In this document: positions 33,711 through 45,962 of the stretch, piece by piece
Position numbering within the stretch: the first letter of the stretch is position 1
Layout of the letters: the number at the start of each line of letters is the position of its first letter
NCBI GenBank assembly: GCA_025618425.1
Contig: CM046850.1
Location: forward strand, 11,421,019 to 11,485,018
DNA: 64,000 nt
From: Heliocidaris tuberculata
Taxonomy: Eukaryota; Echinodermata; Echinoidea; Camarodonta; Echinometridae
Direction of reading: 5' to 3'
The notes under the pieces: generated by a model
What the model saw: the letters and a program-made list of their open reading frames with translations, nothing else
Told to the model about the DNA's origin: nothing
Database searches by the model: none
Made by a program: the position numbers and the translations under genes

Positions 33711-34434
33711 AGACTACTGACAATACCAGTCATGTAAATCATTGAGTTAAAACCCTGGTAAATGAATGTGTATGAATGGATAGATATCGTGGCAAGTGAG
33801 ATCAATGACATGATTCATGTCAAGATGTTTAGTGAACGTACTATTTTGAATTCTAATACTCGATATGCTATGAAGATTTTACATCTGAATTTTGCTTATA
33901 TATTCAATATGCACAATTGTAAGACAATGCTTACAGTACTTTTTTTAAAAACTCTTTCCGACTCCTCAGATGACTTCTTCAGATGATTTCTTCACGTGAC
34001 ATACCACAAGGTCCGTTCAGAAGTTTGTGGAATCTAAGGCATCGGGTAGAATATATCTAACAAATTGTTGACTCCTTTTGGCAATGTTCGACGAGACCTG
34101 TTGTTCCTGTCCTGGTGCCGCGAAAAAGGTGGGAGGCAGATCATCAAAACGTCCGTGTTGATGACATCGTCATGTCAGCAGATGCTATTGCAGTTCGTAG
34201 AAAGTGGCTTCTGAGTCGGGTGATGAGCTATCAGTTTTCAAAGTCATAGGTACTCCACAGAAAGTAGAATCACCGTGTTACGCAAAAGGGGGCGACCTCA
34301 TGACACATGACCTTATATTCTTACACTGTTAAGCTCACTGCAAATCCATTATTTTCAATTACTTTCATATTATTCTGTTTTATTTGAATTATCATAACTA
34401 TATGGTATCCCTTATATTCATTATTGTGTTATAT

Positions 34435-35940
34435 AACATGGGTTCCTTGAAAGAAGATTGGTCAGATTCACTCTTCTTGCCATTGCGTAATTCGTTATAT
34501 GGTCCTGATCATGGTATACATGTACATGTATAGCAACAATATTTGCACACTTATTTGTGTACAAAATCCCATAAGGCCAAGGTATTAGTAACTTCTTATC
34601 ACATACATACGCAGAACGGTATAGCTGCGCACCAGCAAAATCACCGCGCATGTAATGCAACGCATTTATTGCGCATTATTTTGGACTGGATGTGTGACGT
34701 CACAATGAACTTACGAATTTGCACTTTTTGAGTTATGATGGAGTTTGCAATGTAAATAGTTTGGTGAGCTCCCACAAGCAGTTTCCTATCTTATATAACA
34801 CATAGTACATGCTCATTGTCAAATATACCATAAAATGTGCATCCATAGATATAGAATTTCTCTCGTGCATTATATGTCACCTTGGCCTACGGGCTATGAC
34901 ATATAATGCACTTGATAAATTCTAAAGCTATGGATGCACATATTACGTTATATTCAATTACGGTATATTCAACTCTAGAGTATGCACTATATCTATAATA
35001 TAAGTTAATGATATGTAATGTATATACTCTTGTGGATGTTGCTGTACATGTTCAGGTTGAGCGAAAAGCCTGTGGGCTACAGTAGTTATAGTTTTACTTT
35101 TTCCTTTCCCAGGCAACCTGTACATGTTTGGTTAACATCCTCTATTCATTTTCTCCTTGTGTACTCTTCTTTATTTTCTTTCATATATTAAAATGCCGAA
35201 TGAAAACAATAATGATAATGATAATAATGATGACTTCTTTGTCAGATGACCTACATAACGCATCCACAGAACCAAAGATCTGTCATGCCAAAAGCACATG
35301 TAATTGTATACATTTACATAGGTGTTGAATGGGAAAGGACCTCAACAACCTGTAGACAATTTCAAAATTACCAAAATTAATTCATTTTATTTATTTTAAG
35401 CTCACTTGATATTCGTTATTATTATTATCATTTTTGTTGTTGTTATTGTTATAACTGTTATTACTGTGTAAAAAATATGTTTTATTTGAGAAAGATATAT
35501 GAGATATACATTAATTTACTATTTATCCATGTAATCAACCTTATGGGGCTAACCTCGATTAGCATATGCCATTTGTTAGCTCCCTTTACCAAGATGTATG
35601 CATCATTGTAATTTATACCAAAATGTATGTCTCATTAGGATTTTGGAACATTGCATCCTGACTGTTTAGGTACGGGGGGGGGGGGGGGGGGGGGGGGGGC
35701 TGATGAAATATATTGCATGACCAAAAAAAATAAATATGAGAAAAGGCAAGTATATGAAACAGAAAGATAACTGTTCATCAACCAACTGAGCAAAGATTGT
35801 ACTTATGTACTTAAATGCAATACAGGATACACTACCCGCTCCAGCCAGTCTCAAAATATGGAATAAGCATGCACTTGGAAGTTATGCAGTGAGCACATAC
35901 AATAACTGAACATTGATGCACATAATTATTCAACTCACTG
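34435..35940 (+). repeat. 1.5-kb direct duplication, copy 1
   Basis: Begins ATGGGTTCCTTGAAAGAAG and ends near AGTTATGCAGTGAGCACA; co-linear with 36015-37540. It contains a hairpin (34835-34941), a coding-free middle with ATAATGATAATGATAATAATG, and a G-run at 35674-35699. No gene is recognised. Confidence 0.8.
34835..34941. repeat. Long hairpin, 45-bp arms
   Basis: The arm ATGTGCATCCATAG..GTGCATTATATGTCA pairs with TGACATATAATGCAC..CTATGGATGCACAT around a 17-base loop. The hairpin is conserved in the second duplication copy. Confidence 0.8.
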
Positions 35941-36351
35941 CACTAGGGATAATTTAGTATTTGTCATTGAAATAATCTAGTATAATGCATTATAAACCAT
36001 GCACTATTGATGTAATATAAGATGGGTTCCTTGAAAGAAGGTTTCTTATTGTTCAGATTCGCTCTTCTTGCCATTGCGTAATTCGTAATAGTAAATAGTG
36101 TATGTATAATACGTGCTGTGATTGGATAGATTCGCATTACATGACGTGCAAAAATTTTGTTATAGTACACAATCGTGCACTTTAACTTTGATTTTTGCAC
36201 AGGGAATCCCGTGTTAAATGAATAACAGTTATAGGTCTAGGGGAGTTATGATGGAGGTTGCAATGTAAATAGTTTGGTGAGCTCCCACAAGGCAGTTTCC
36301 TATCTTATATAACACATAGTACAGGCTCATTGTCGTCAAATATACCATAAA

Positions 36352-36458
36352 ATGTGCATCCATAGACTTAAAATTTCTGTCGTGCATTATATCTCACCTT
36401 GGCCTACAGGCTCTGACATATAATGCACTTGATAAATTCTAAGGCTATGGATGCACAT
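36352..36458. repeat. Long hairpin, duplicate copy
   Basis: Counterpart of the hairpin at 34835-34941, with a few arm mismatches. Confidence 0.75.
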
Positions 36459-36932
36459 ATTACGGTATATTCAACTCCAGAGTATCCACTATATGTATAA
36501 TATAAGTTAATGATATGTAATGTATATACTCTTGTGGATGTTGCTGTACATGTCCAGGTCGGGGCGGAAAGCCTGTGGGCTACAGTAATTAGTTTTACGT
36601 TTTCCTTTCCCAGGCAACCTGTACATGTTTGGTCAACATCCTCTTTTCATTTTCTCCTTTTGTACTCTCGTTCATTTTCTTGTATATGTTGAAATGCCGA
36701 ATGCAAACAATAATGATAATGATAATAATGATGACTTCTTTGTTAGATGACCTACATGTACATAATGTATTCACAACAGAACCAAAGATCTGTCAAGCCA
36801 AAAGCACAGTCACGTAATTGTATACATGTACATACGTGTTGAATGAGGAAGAACCTCAACAACCTGTACATAGACGATTTCAAAATTACCAAAATTAATT
36901 CATTTTATTTATTTTAAGGTCACTTGATATTC

Positions 36933-37045
36933 GTTATTATTATCATTATTGTTTATTATTATCATTGTTTATTATTATCATTATTGTTTATTATTATCAT
37001 TATTGTTTATTATTATCATTATTGTTTATTATTATCATTATTGTT
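36933..37045 (+). repeat. 19-bp minisatellite GTTTATTATTATCATTATT
   Basis: About five consecutive copies, one of them shortened; absent as an array from the first duplication copy. Confidence 0.85.
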
Positions 37046-37540
37046 GTTGTCATTGTTATAACTGTTATTACTGTGTAAAAATATGTTTTATTTGAGAAAG
37101 ATATATGAGATATACATTTCAATTAATTTGCTATTTTTTCATATAATGAACTTTATGGGGCTAACCTCGATTAGCACATGCCATTTGTTCGTTCCCTTTA
37201 CCAAGATCTATGCATCATTGTGATTTTTACAAAACTGTATGTATCATTTGGATTTTGGGACATTGCATCCTGACTGTTTAGGAACAGGAAGGGGGGGGGG
37301 GGGGGGAGGCTGATGAAATATATTGCTGTACACATGCATGATAAAAAAGAAATGTGAGAAAAGGCAGGTATATGAAAGAGAAAGATAACTGTTCATCAAC
37401 CAATTTAGCAAAGATTGTACTTAAATGCAATACAGGATACACTACCCCCTCCAGCCAATCTCATAATATGCAATAAGCATGCACTTGGAAGTTATGCAGT
37501 GAGCACACACAATAACTGAACAATGATGTACATATTCAAC

Positions 37541-39820
37541 TCTGAAAGTACACCCTGCAAACTGGAGGTACTCAGGGAGTTAGTACAAGCAAAACAACCA
37601 CCAAATGATAACAACAAGGAAACTCATACAGGCATTGCCTTCAAGTCATCGAATAGGACCCAATACAGCAATGTTACTCGGAGGGGGCCAACAGCGGGAT
37701 ACAATTCCAAACTTTAGGGACTGAAATGTGTCGGATGGAGACAAACACATAGTGGTCTTCATACAAAAAAATAGTCAACACAGCATGTATAGCAGATCTT
37801 ATATTAACTAGAAATAGTTAATGAAGTTTCTGCAGAAGAGAATATGAAGTTGGATGTAGAGATTTCAGGAGTCAGATATTGAGAATCTGCTTCAAATTCT
37901 TTGGCCTGACAAAGAAATCAGGACAGACATGGACTCTGTATGAAAGGTGGCTTTACGAGCTACATACACACTGGCTAGCAACAAATAGCAAGTCACTACA
38001 AAGCTGTGAGCTAATTGCATGATGCACCATTGCCATGTAGAAGACAGCAGGGTAGAGAGTCCAGAACGACTACTTCAGACATAAAGGCTAAGTTCATTCA
38101 CCCTGTGACCAGTCATGCCTTGAATGGAGATTGCACTTTCTTCAACATGTTCCAGTGTGCATATCCTATCTTGTAGACTCCAGTCTTGGAGGCTGCAGGG
38201 TAAAGTAAGGGCATTGGCTTGGCACTGCACTGTAATTACAGTATACTGAAATTCCTAGCCTCACAAATAATGACATAAATCACAGGTAGAGACATGCATA
38301 AGATGGCAGTGTCTGCAACTGGAAAAGAAGGTTCCCAGGAACAAGGTGCTCAACCTACAGCTGCTCGTCCCAAGTCATGCAGCAGCTCCAGTACATGCCC
38401 AAGAAATACAGGATTTACCTTAACCTGAGCTTGATATACTCACCACCAAGACTATACCCATTCTCATGAAGTTTTGATGTAGATCAGGATGTTGCGACAC
38501 TTGGTCATGGATTCAATGCCCATTTGTGCTAGTTAAAGTGCATGACATGTTAAAGGTGTCATATAGGCTAAAACTCAGAGAAAGGGGTATCTCATTCTTC
38601 AGTATGTTAAAAACATATTTTGTAGGGGATATGTTTGAGAGGATTAGAGGTCAGAGGGATTTGGAATACCTGTGGTCATGTGTGTGTACAGTAGTATATT
38701 TTAACTGCTCCCCCCCCCCCCCCCCTAGAAGAAGAATGTGATACTATTTATACTTTTAGTTAATTGCATACAGACCTGCATTTATCATGGTGAAGACTTA
38801 TCTCATTGCCTTCATGTAGATGTTTTAATGTGAAAAATGTATTGTTGATCTCTTTGTCCAACAGAATATTCCCTGTTCCGTGGCAATCACTTTATGTTTC
38901 TACTGGTAAAGCAAAGGTTTTACAGAATTATCAACATAGTTTTCATTCTTTCAGGACTTTCAGTTTTTTCAGGGGTTTTTTTGTGCACAACTCTGTTTAT
39001 TTGATTTATGTTATGATGTTTTTTTTTTCTTTCCTGCATTAATACTCTTGTTATATCCTGGTAGTAATATCATCGAAGTTATTCAACAATTTTGAAACTA
39101 TGTTGGTTAATAGTTATATTTGTGTTTTGTAAAGTTTTGGAGCTTTGCTTAATGTTGTACAAACACAGAATTGTAATAAGCCATATTTTACTTGACTAGC
39201 TTGGTTACTTATGTCTATTTTATTCTCTTCATTACATGTGAGGGAGCATAGCAACCGAGCAAGAACATTATTCATTTTTTGGAATAGTCAAAACATTGTA
39301 TTTTAGCCAAATTCATACAGCCTGTTGTAACTTTCACTTGTTATTGTTTATACCTTTACTCCAAAAAAATTTGTTCCAAATTTCTGGCTGGACAATCCTC
39401 TGAAAAATCTCCCTTCCACTTTTAAGAAAATTTCAATATTAGGAAACTAATAGTGTACATCATTATGCACATTAAATCCTTGTGTTGAAAAGTGATTGAT
39501 ATCACATTGTATATATACATACAGTTATCAGTAAATAGTGTGGAAAACAGCCATGGTTGTTTCAAATACATCAAATGTTGCTTGTCCAACACCATGTTTA
39601 AAAGAAATTTATATCATTATTGATAATCGATTAGATTATAATTGTGTTTCTGAAACTTCCTTAACTTTGTCAAATTACAGAAATCAAGCTACTCTCTTGT
39701 CATTTAAGGGGGCGTGGATTCTCCAATGCTCAGTACTTTCTATCCAGTTTCTAATTTATCACAGATTTCTTCTTCTTTTTTTTTCAAAACACTTCGAAAG
39801 ACAAGAGTTTTCTAGATTAA
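37541..39820. other. Unassigned intergenic DNA
   Basis: I recognise no gene or repeat in these 2.3 kb. A C-run lies at about 38710-38726. The longest open frames (37523-37717, 38526-38741, 38806-39042) lack family motifs and start or end in low-complexity DNA. Confidence 0.5.
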
Positions 39821-39822
39821 TA

Positions 39823-39999
39823 CAGTGGAAACTCAGTATAAAGAGGTCTGATATAACAATATTCCTGATATAACAAGGTAATATTCCTGGTCCCAGCTAT
39901 TTATATTCTATCTTTTCTAAAACCTGATATAACGAGATTCCTGCTATAACCAGGTAATATTGATGGTCCCAAGGACCTCATTATATTGAGTTTCCACTG
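39823..39999. mobile_element. Tc1/mariner-type MITE (177 bp) with TA target site
   Basis: The ends CAGTGGAAACTCAGTATAA and TTATATTGAGTTTCCACTG are inverted repeats flanked by TA on both sides (39821-39822, 40000-40001). The interior repeats CTGATATAAC and GGTAATATT. There is no coding capacity. Confidence 0.75.
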
Positions 40000-40001
40000 T
40001 A

Positions 40002-40802
40002 TGTTATTCTCTTGATAATGATTTATTTGAATTGATTTGTTTGAACCATGTACATGTACCATGAACAGTTCTTTATTCAGCAATTCTCGAAACCTATTTA
40101 CTTCATTTAGTATCACTGATTACTACAATTTGTTCATGTGTTATCTATTCTTTCAAGTTTTTTACATAAAATAAAGTTTGCTTTTTGTTTTGTTAAAACC
40201 TGTGACATTATTTTATTAAGTCTTTTAGTATATAGCCTAAGATATGAAAATGCTCATGGTAATAATGACAGAATCAGAGATGATACGGAGCGACAGGACA
40301 GCAAAAAACAAAATGGAGATAAAAGGAAAAAGAAACAAAGTCAATAAGGAAAGAAGTGCAAAGAAAGATGTCAGAAAGAAGAAAGAAGATATTGAGAAAA
40401 AGCATAGATGAGAGGGAGACCAAAAGAAAAGAGAGTGTGCTAGGAATAGACACTGCAAAAGAAAGAAAGGAAAACAACACCTGAACAAAAGTTCTACATT
40501 GTGTACTTATAATCACAATTCTCATTATGTACACGTATGCTTTTAAAACTTCCAAATCATACCCTTTTTTAATTCTTATTTTCTATAACTTTGATATAAC
40601 ACACAACCAGCTCCTATCCGTGTTATAATTCCTTTCCAACAATTTCCCCCAATACACAAGTGCAAAGATTGAGGAAGAGGAAGATGAAAGAAAAAAAAAA
40701 ATGTCACAAATGGAGAGAGTGAGACAAGAATGAACAGGCATAGACATAACATGAGCACAACTTCTTGTGAATGCTCTGATGCAAGATTTACTGCACGTCA
40801 TT
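40002..40802. other. Unassigned AT- and purine-rich DNA
   Basis: No gene is recognised. The stretch 40290-40470 is rich in GAAAG and AGAAAG, which gives Ser/Phe-rich minus-strand frames that are compositional artefacts. Confidence 0.5.
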
Positions 40803-40810
40803 CATATTCA

Positions 40811-40866
40811 CATGGGCGCAAATCCAGGGGGGACAGGGGGACATATCCCCCCACCTTTTTGAATAA

Positions 40867-40901
<35 letters not shown>

Positions 40902-41065
40902 TGTCAGAGAATTTTGGAAGAAAACTAGACCCCAAAAATGTGATAACCTTTTTTTTTGGTTGTCAGAAAATTTTCAGACATTTCGGAAAGGGTACAAAAG
41001 TTAAATCATGTGATGACCCCCCCCCCCCCCCCCCCCCCGAATTTCAAAATGGATTTGCGCCACTG
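40811..41065. mobile_element. hAT-type MITE (255 bp) with 8-bp target duplication CATATTCA
   Basis: The right end, read inward, is CAGTGGCGCAAATCC and the left end is CATGGGCGCAAATCC. CATATTCA occurs immediately outside both ends (40803-40810 and 41066-41073). The interior contains a T-run (about 27), a duplicated GATAACC(T)n motif and a C-run of about 22. There is no coding capacity. Confidence 0.8.
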
Positions 41066-41279
41066 CATATTCATAGGGTTTATTTTGACTAATACATGTA
41101 CTCTAATAACGAACAAGTTTCAAATTCACTGACCAGAGATCCCATATAGACAAAACGTTGAAACATTTTGACGATCCTTACGCATCAATAGTCTGACTTC
41201 ATGAAGAAAAAAAAAAAGATTCAATGTGCTGGTTACAAAATATAGTTAATATATGAACAGTACTGTTCCTTGACAAGTT

Positions 41280-41700
41280 GACCATAAACAAAAAATGTTA
41301 TTGATGATAATCATGATGGTGATAGGGATGATGACGACGATCATAAGGATGATAGTAAAGATGACATTGATCACTGGGAAAATTATGACGATAATGATAG
41401 TAATGATGGTGATTTAAAAAATGATGTTGATAATGGTGATAATGATGATGATGATGATGATGATAATGATGATTTTGTGATTATAATGATGATGATGAAT
41501 TGTGTCATGACACCAAATCCTTTCTTAACGGTAATTTCTTCTGTAAAAAAGTGATGATTCCGCATAATGATAATTCTGATAATCATGACGATGATTAATG
41601 AGATGGTAATGTTGATGGCGATGATAAAGATGATAATGATAATGACCATGATGACGATTATACTGATAATAATCACGATAATGATAACGATATCATACGT
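41280..41700. repeat. GAT/GATAAT-rich microsatellite at inner edge of right arm
   Basis: Long imperfect GAT repeats (41440-41470 is nearly pure), broken by one unique stretch at about 41500-41565. It mirrors the tract at 9640-9785. Confidence 0.8.
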
Positions 41701-42990
41701 ACATGTCCAACTATTTAGGTGGTCTGTCGAAGACAGATCACCTCTTAATTTCGTTAGAATTTTCTTTCTTTATTTATTTTTATTTTTCTCCCTCTCATTT
41801 TTGTGACAGTGATTACTCAAAATCGTCTTTGTCCATTTTTATCAAATTTCAGTCAGTCATCATGTCTATCAATGTCAAGTGCCAGAAATTTTTTCAAGGT
41901 CATCACGTCATCGTGACGTCATCCAGGCGCCATTTTGTGAAATCACATTATCGATTATATCTTCATAACGAGTCATCAAAAATGAACCATATTTGACAGA
42001 CATGAACTTCAGGTCAAGGGTCAACATAAAATGTCATCAAAATCCGCGCACGCATCATGACGCGCACGTACGCGCGCGTCAAAATCGAAAAATGCTCGTA
42101 ATCAAATTTTGATCAAACCATAATTTGTTTCAGGCCATTTTAAGCATTTTAAAAATTACCGCGCGTATGCGTCCGCGCGCGCGTTTTGCGCGTGCGCAAC
42201 ACTTACAGAACGTAAAAACGCCGTTTTTTCGCATGGTTTGTCTTCCTGACACTATTCTTGACAATTTCCAACTATTTACAGTCATTCTCGACATTCCATA
42301 ATGCCACACGCGCGCGTCAAACTTTAAAATTCGCGCGCGCGTTAATGGGCAATATAATGTAAAAAGTGGTAAAAACATGCCTATATACAATCCGCCATAG
42401 CTCGTCAGAATGTGTGGCTACCCCCCATTTTTTTTACATTTTTTGAAAGCCTATGAGTTGTAGATTGTAATTCATGAAAAAAAATCGGGGGTCAATCGAA
42501 CGGAACGTCGTCATATTTGCATATGAACTCAAAAATTCGATTTTGAAAAAATGACGTCATAATTTTTGTATTCATTTGACAATATTTCAGTAATAGGTTG
42601 TCAATTTTCTTCCAAATTTTGATATGTTGTAGCTGAGACAATTCTCTACAAGATCAGTCACCACGATTTTTCATTTTGACAAAGGCATCATGGCGTATTT
42701 TTGCGATTAAAGGAGGCATGTCAATTTTTCACATTTTGCGTGTATTCTCTATGGGACATGACTTTTTCTCAAATCTTGATTCTACATTCCCGTCTTCTTT
42801 GAGCAGTATCTCTGTTATTTCTGCTCGATTTTCTCCCAAATTTTGGTATGTTATAGCTGAGACTATAAGCTTTTACAAGTGTGCCCTCCAATTTTTGATC
42901 AGATGTCGGGATCATGCCCTTTTTTAAACTACAAAATGTCATTTGAGAATCCAGTTTTTCGTCTACGTGTTATCTCTATTGGAAATATTT

Positions 42991-43051
42991 TGGTCCATTG
43001 GTAAAGCACTTGCCTCCCATTCCGGCGACCCAGGTTCGACTCCCGGTGGGT

Positions 43052-43054
<3 letters not shown>
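42991..43054 (+). pseudogene. tRNA-Gly(CCC)-like block, right copy 1 (type A)
   Basis: TGGTCCATTGG (box A-like), GCCTCCCATT (anticodon region) and GGTTCGACTCC (box B), then GGTGGGTCCA and a T-run of 30 (43055-43084). There is no pairing 5' acceptor strand. Type A has ATTCCGGCGA and an uninterrupted T-run. Confidence 0.65.
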
Positions 43055-43086
<32 letters not shown>

Positions 43087-43890
43087 CTTTCATTCTACCA
43101 TCTTCTTCGACTATTATAACATATACCATCACAAACAATGTAAAAAACTGCCTAATTTTGCGTGTTATGTCTATTGAAAGTAGTGTGCAGTAGTTTGTGT
43201 AGAATCTCATTCCCTGTCGTGTATTAAAGCTAAGGGGATAATCTTCCACATGTCCTGCAATATCAAATCGTCCAGTTCGTTATCCCGATTTCTCCAAATC
43301 GGCTCAGTCAATTTTCTTCATATTTTCGTCAGTCATCAGTCCTAATAAGGTCAAGTTCCCACATCTTTTTCAAGGTCATCAGGTTATTGTGACGTCATCC
43401 AGGCGCCATTTTGTGAAAATCAACTTATGGTCATATGTTCATAACGAAATGTCATTTCTCTTTCATATTTGGCATGGTTAAGGTCACTGTCATTCCAGTC
43501 AAGGTCATTTCGTTAAACGCGCGCGTACGCGTACGTCCGCGCGTCCGTGCGCGCGCAAAATTTAGAAATGATCCAAATCGTCCCAAATTCATTTTGCAAA
43601 CGTTTCATGCCATTTCAAGCACTTTTCGAAAAATCGCCCATAAAATTGAACCTGTAGGGGCGCTATGCCACTTAGGTTATCGTGGTTATTGTCATCATTA
43701 TTGTCATTATGATCATTATCAATATATCATTATCGTCATTGTCATCACTTATATGACCATATCTTATCATCATTGTCGTCAACATTATGATTATAATCTT
43801 GCAGAAATATTATCACACCTGACAAAGCAATTTGCCACAGTGAAAGACAGACCACCTAATTCGTCTTCAGTGACGAATTAAAGTTCTAGT

Positions 43891-44760
43891 AGGTTAATTT
43901 TAGTTTTGTCAAAACAAGCTTTCCTTTTTCCACCCACTTTTTGTGCAGATGATATCTCAAAATCGGCCCAGTCCAATTTCTTTAAGTTTTCGTCAGTCAT
44001 CAGCCCCTACGAGATCAAGTTCCCGTAACTTTTTCAAGGTCCCCGGGTCATCGTGACGTCATCCAGGCGCCATTTTGTGAAAATCAACTCATGGTCATAT
44101 CTTCATCAGGGAAAGTCATTTCTCATTCATATTTGGCATGATTGAAGCTAATATCAATCAGGTCAAATTCAGAGACTTAGACGCGCGCGTGCGCCCACGT
44201 TCGCGCGTCAATGCCCCCGCAAATATGAAAAATGCCAGCCCCAATAACTCCCAAACGAGGAGGTAAATCTTTCTGAATTTTGCCTCGTCCATCACATTTC
44301 GACCAAATATCATGCACACCAAAAATCAGATTCATAGCTCAATTCGTTTTTTTTTTATTATTCATTTTTTCCTTTTTTGACCCCCCCCCCCCATCTTTTT
44401 ACGGGGGCAATAACTCAAAAACGAAACCATGAATCTTTTTCAAATTCGACACAGTAATGAGGACTGATAAGAAGTGTTGACGGTGAAAATTTGAGGTTCA
44501 TGACGTCCTTATGACGTCAACCAGGCTTCATTTAGTGATTTTAGGGTGAAAAATGCCCTTTTCGCACCCTGAAAATGAGCCCTAACTTCAGTTTGCGGGG
44601 TGCTAGAGACTTGGGACTTGATTCACATGAAAGAGCATAAAATTCTACACAAAAAAGGTTCGTATAGCTCAAACGTTTTAACGGTCGTCTTCAGGGTGAA
44701 AATGGCTTTCAAAGTTCAAATTACCCATTTTGCCATAGACACACACGTTATAGGTATTAT
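43891..44760 (+). repeat. 870-bp module, tandem copy 1
   Basis: Runs from AGGTTAATTTTAGTTTTGTC to GACACACACGTTATAGGTAT. It contains one TGACGTCATCCAGGCGCC submodule, a GCGCGC tract, and a T-run/C-run pair. Almost identical to the next 868 bases. Confidence 0.85.
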
Positions 44761-45628
44761 AGGTTAATTTTAGTTTTGTCAAAACAAGCTTTCCTTTTTC
44801 CGCCCACTTTTTGTGCAGATGATATCTCAAAATCGGCCCAGTCCAATTTCTTTAAGTTTTCGTCAGTCATCAGCCCCTACGAGATCAAGTTCCCGTAACT
44901 TTTTCAAGGTCCCCGGGTCATCGTGACGTCATCCAGGCGCCATTTTGTGAAAATCAACTCATGGTCATATCTTCATCAGGGAAAGTCATTTCTCATTCAT
45001 ATTTGGCATGATTGAAGCTAATATCAATCAGGTCAAATTCAGAGACTTAGACGCGCGCGTGCGCCCACGTTCGCGCGTCAATGCCCCGCAAATATGAAAA
45101 ATGCCAGCCCCAATAACTCCCAAACGAGGAGGTAAATCTTTCTGAATTTTGCCTCGTCCATCACATTTCGACCAAATATCATGCACACCAAAAATCAGAT
45201 TCATAGCTCAATTCGTTTTTTTTTTATTATTCATTTTTTCCTTTTTTGACCCCCCCCCCATCTTTTTACGGGGGCAATAACTCAAAAACGAAACCATGAA
45301 TCTTTTTCAAATTCGACACAGTAATGAGGACTGATAAGAAGTGTTGACGGTGAAAATTTGAGGTTCATGACGTCCTTATGACGTCAACCAGGCTTCATTT
45401 AGTGATTTTAGGGTGAAAAATGCCCTTTTCGCACCCTGAAAATGAGCCCTAACTTCAGTTTGCGGGGTGCTAGAGACTTGGGACTTGATTCACATGAAAG
45501 AGCATAAAATTCTACACAAAAAAGGTTCGTATAGCTCAAACGTTTTAACGGTCGTCTTCAGGGTGAAAATGGCTTTCAAAGTTCAAATTACCCATTTTGC
45601 CATAGACACACACGTTATAGGTATTATT
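44761..45628 (+). repeat. 870-bp module, tandem copy 2
   Basis: Differs from copy 1 only at a handful of sites that I could see (one A/G near the start, one C in a CCCC run, C-run length), so the duplication is recent. Confidence 0.85.
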
Positions 45629-45962
45629 AGGTGGTCTGTCACTTGACAGACCACCTCTTAATTTCGTCAGAATTTTCTTTATTATTAGGTGGTCTGTCAC
45701 TTGACAGACCACCTCTTAATTTCGTCAGAATTTTCTTTATTAGGTGGTCTGTCAATCGACAGACCACCTCTTAATTTCGTCAGAATTTTCTTTATTAGGT
45801 GGTCTGTCACTTGACAGACCACCTCTTAATTTCGTCAGAATTTTCTTTATTATTAGGTGGTCTGTCGGTATCGACAGATCACCTTTTAATTTCGTCAGAA
45901 TTTTCTTTATTAGGTGGTCTGTCGAAGACAGAACACCTATTAATTTCGTCAGAATTTTCTTT
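45627..45962. repeat. Array of six short palindromes, right arm
   Basis: Units of about 55-68 bases each contain AGGTGGTCTGTC + 2-6 variable bases + GACAGACCACCT, followed by CTTAATTTCGTCAGAATTTT and CTTTATTA. The centres differ between units (CACTTG, AATC, GGTATC, GAA), while the arms are kept or nearly kept. The linker is constant. Confidence 0.85.

Larger units (their letters stand above)
36015..37540 (+). repeat. 1.5-kb direct duplication, copy 2
   Basis: Same order of blocks as 34435-35940 with roughly 90 percent identity by eye. It has gained a 19-bp minisatellite (36933-37045), and its G-run at 37291-37306 is shorter. Confidence 0.8.

Noticed and set aside
33407..33811. 134-codon Ser/Phe/Leu-rich minus-strand frame as a membrane protein
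   Set aside because: It is the complement of a GA-rich tract; low complexity explains the composition and no motif is present.
37523..37717. 64-codon frame as a small gene
   Set aside because: No start context, domain or similarity that I can name; it begins in the end of the duplicated repeat.
42991..43054. Functional tRNA-Gly gene
   Set aside because: There is no 5' acceptor strand complementary to TGGGTCC, and the anticodon and D arms do not pair properly.
45627..45962. CRISPR-like array of palindromic repeats
   Set aside because: The DNA between palindromes is constant rather than unique, the variable part is only 2-6 bases inside the palindrome, and the context is eukaryotic.
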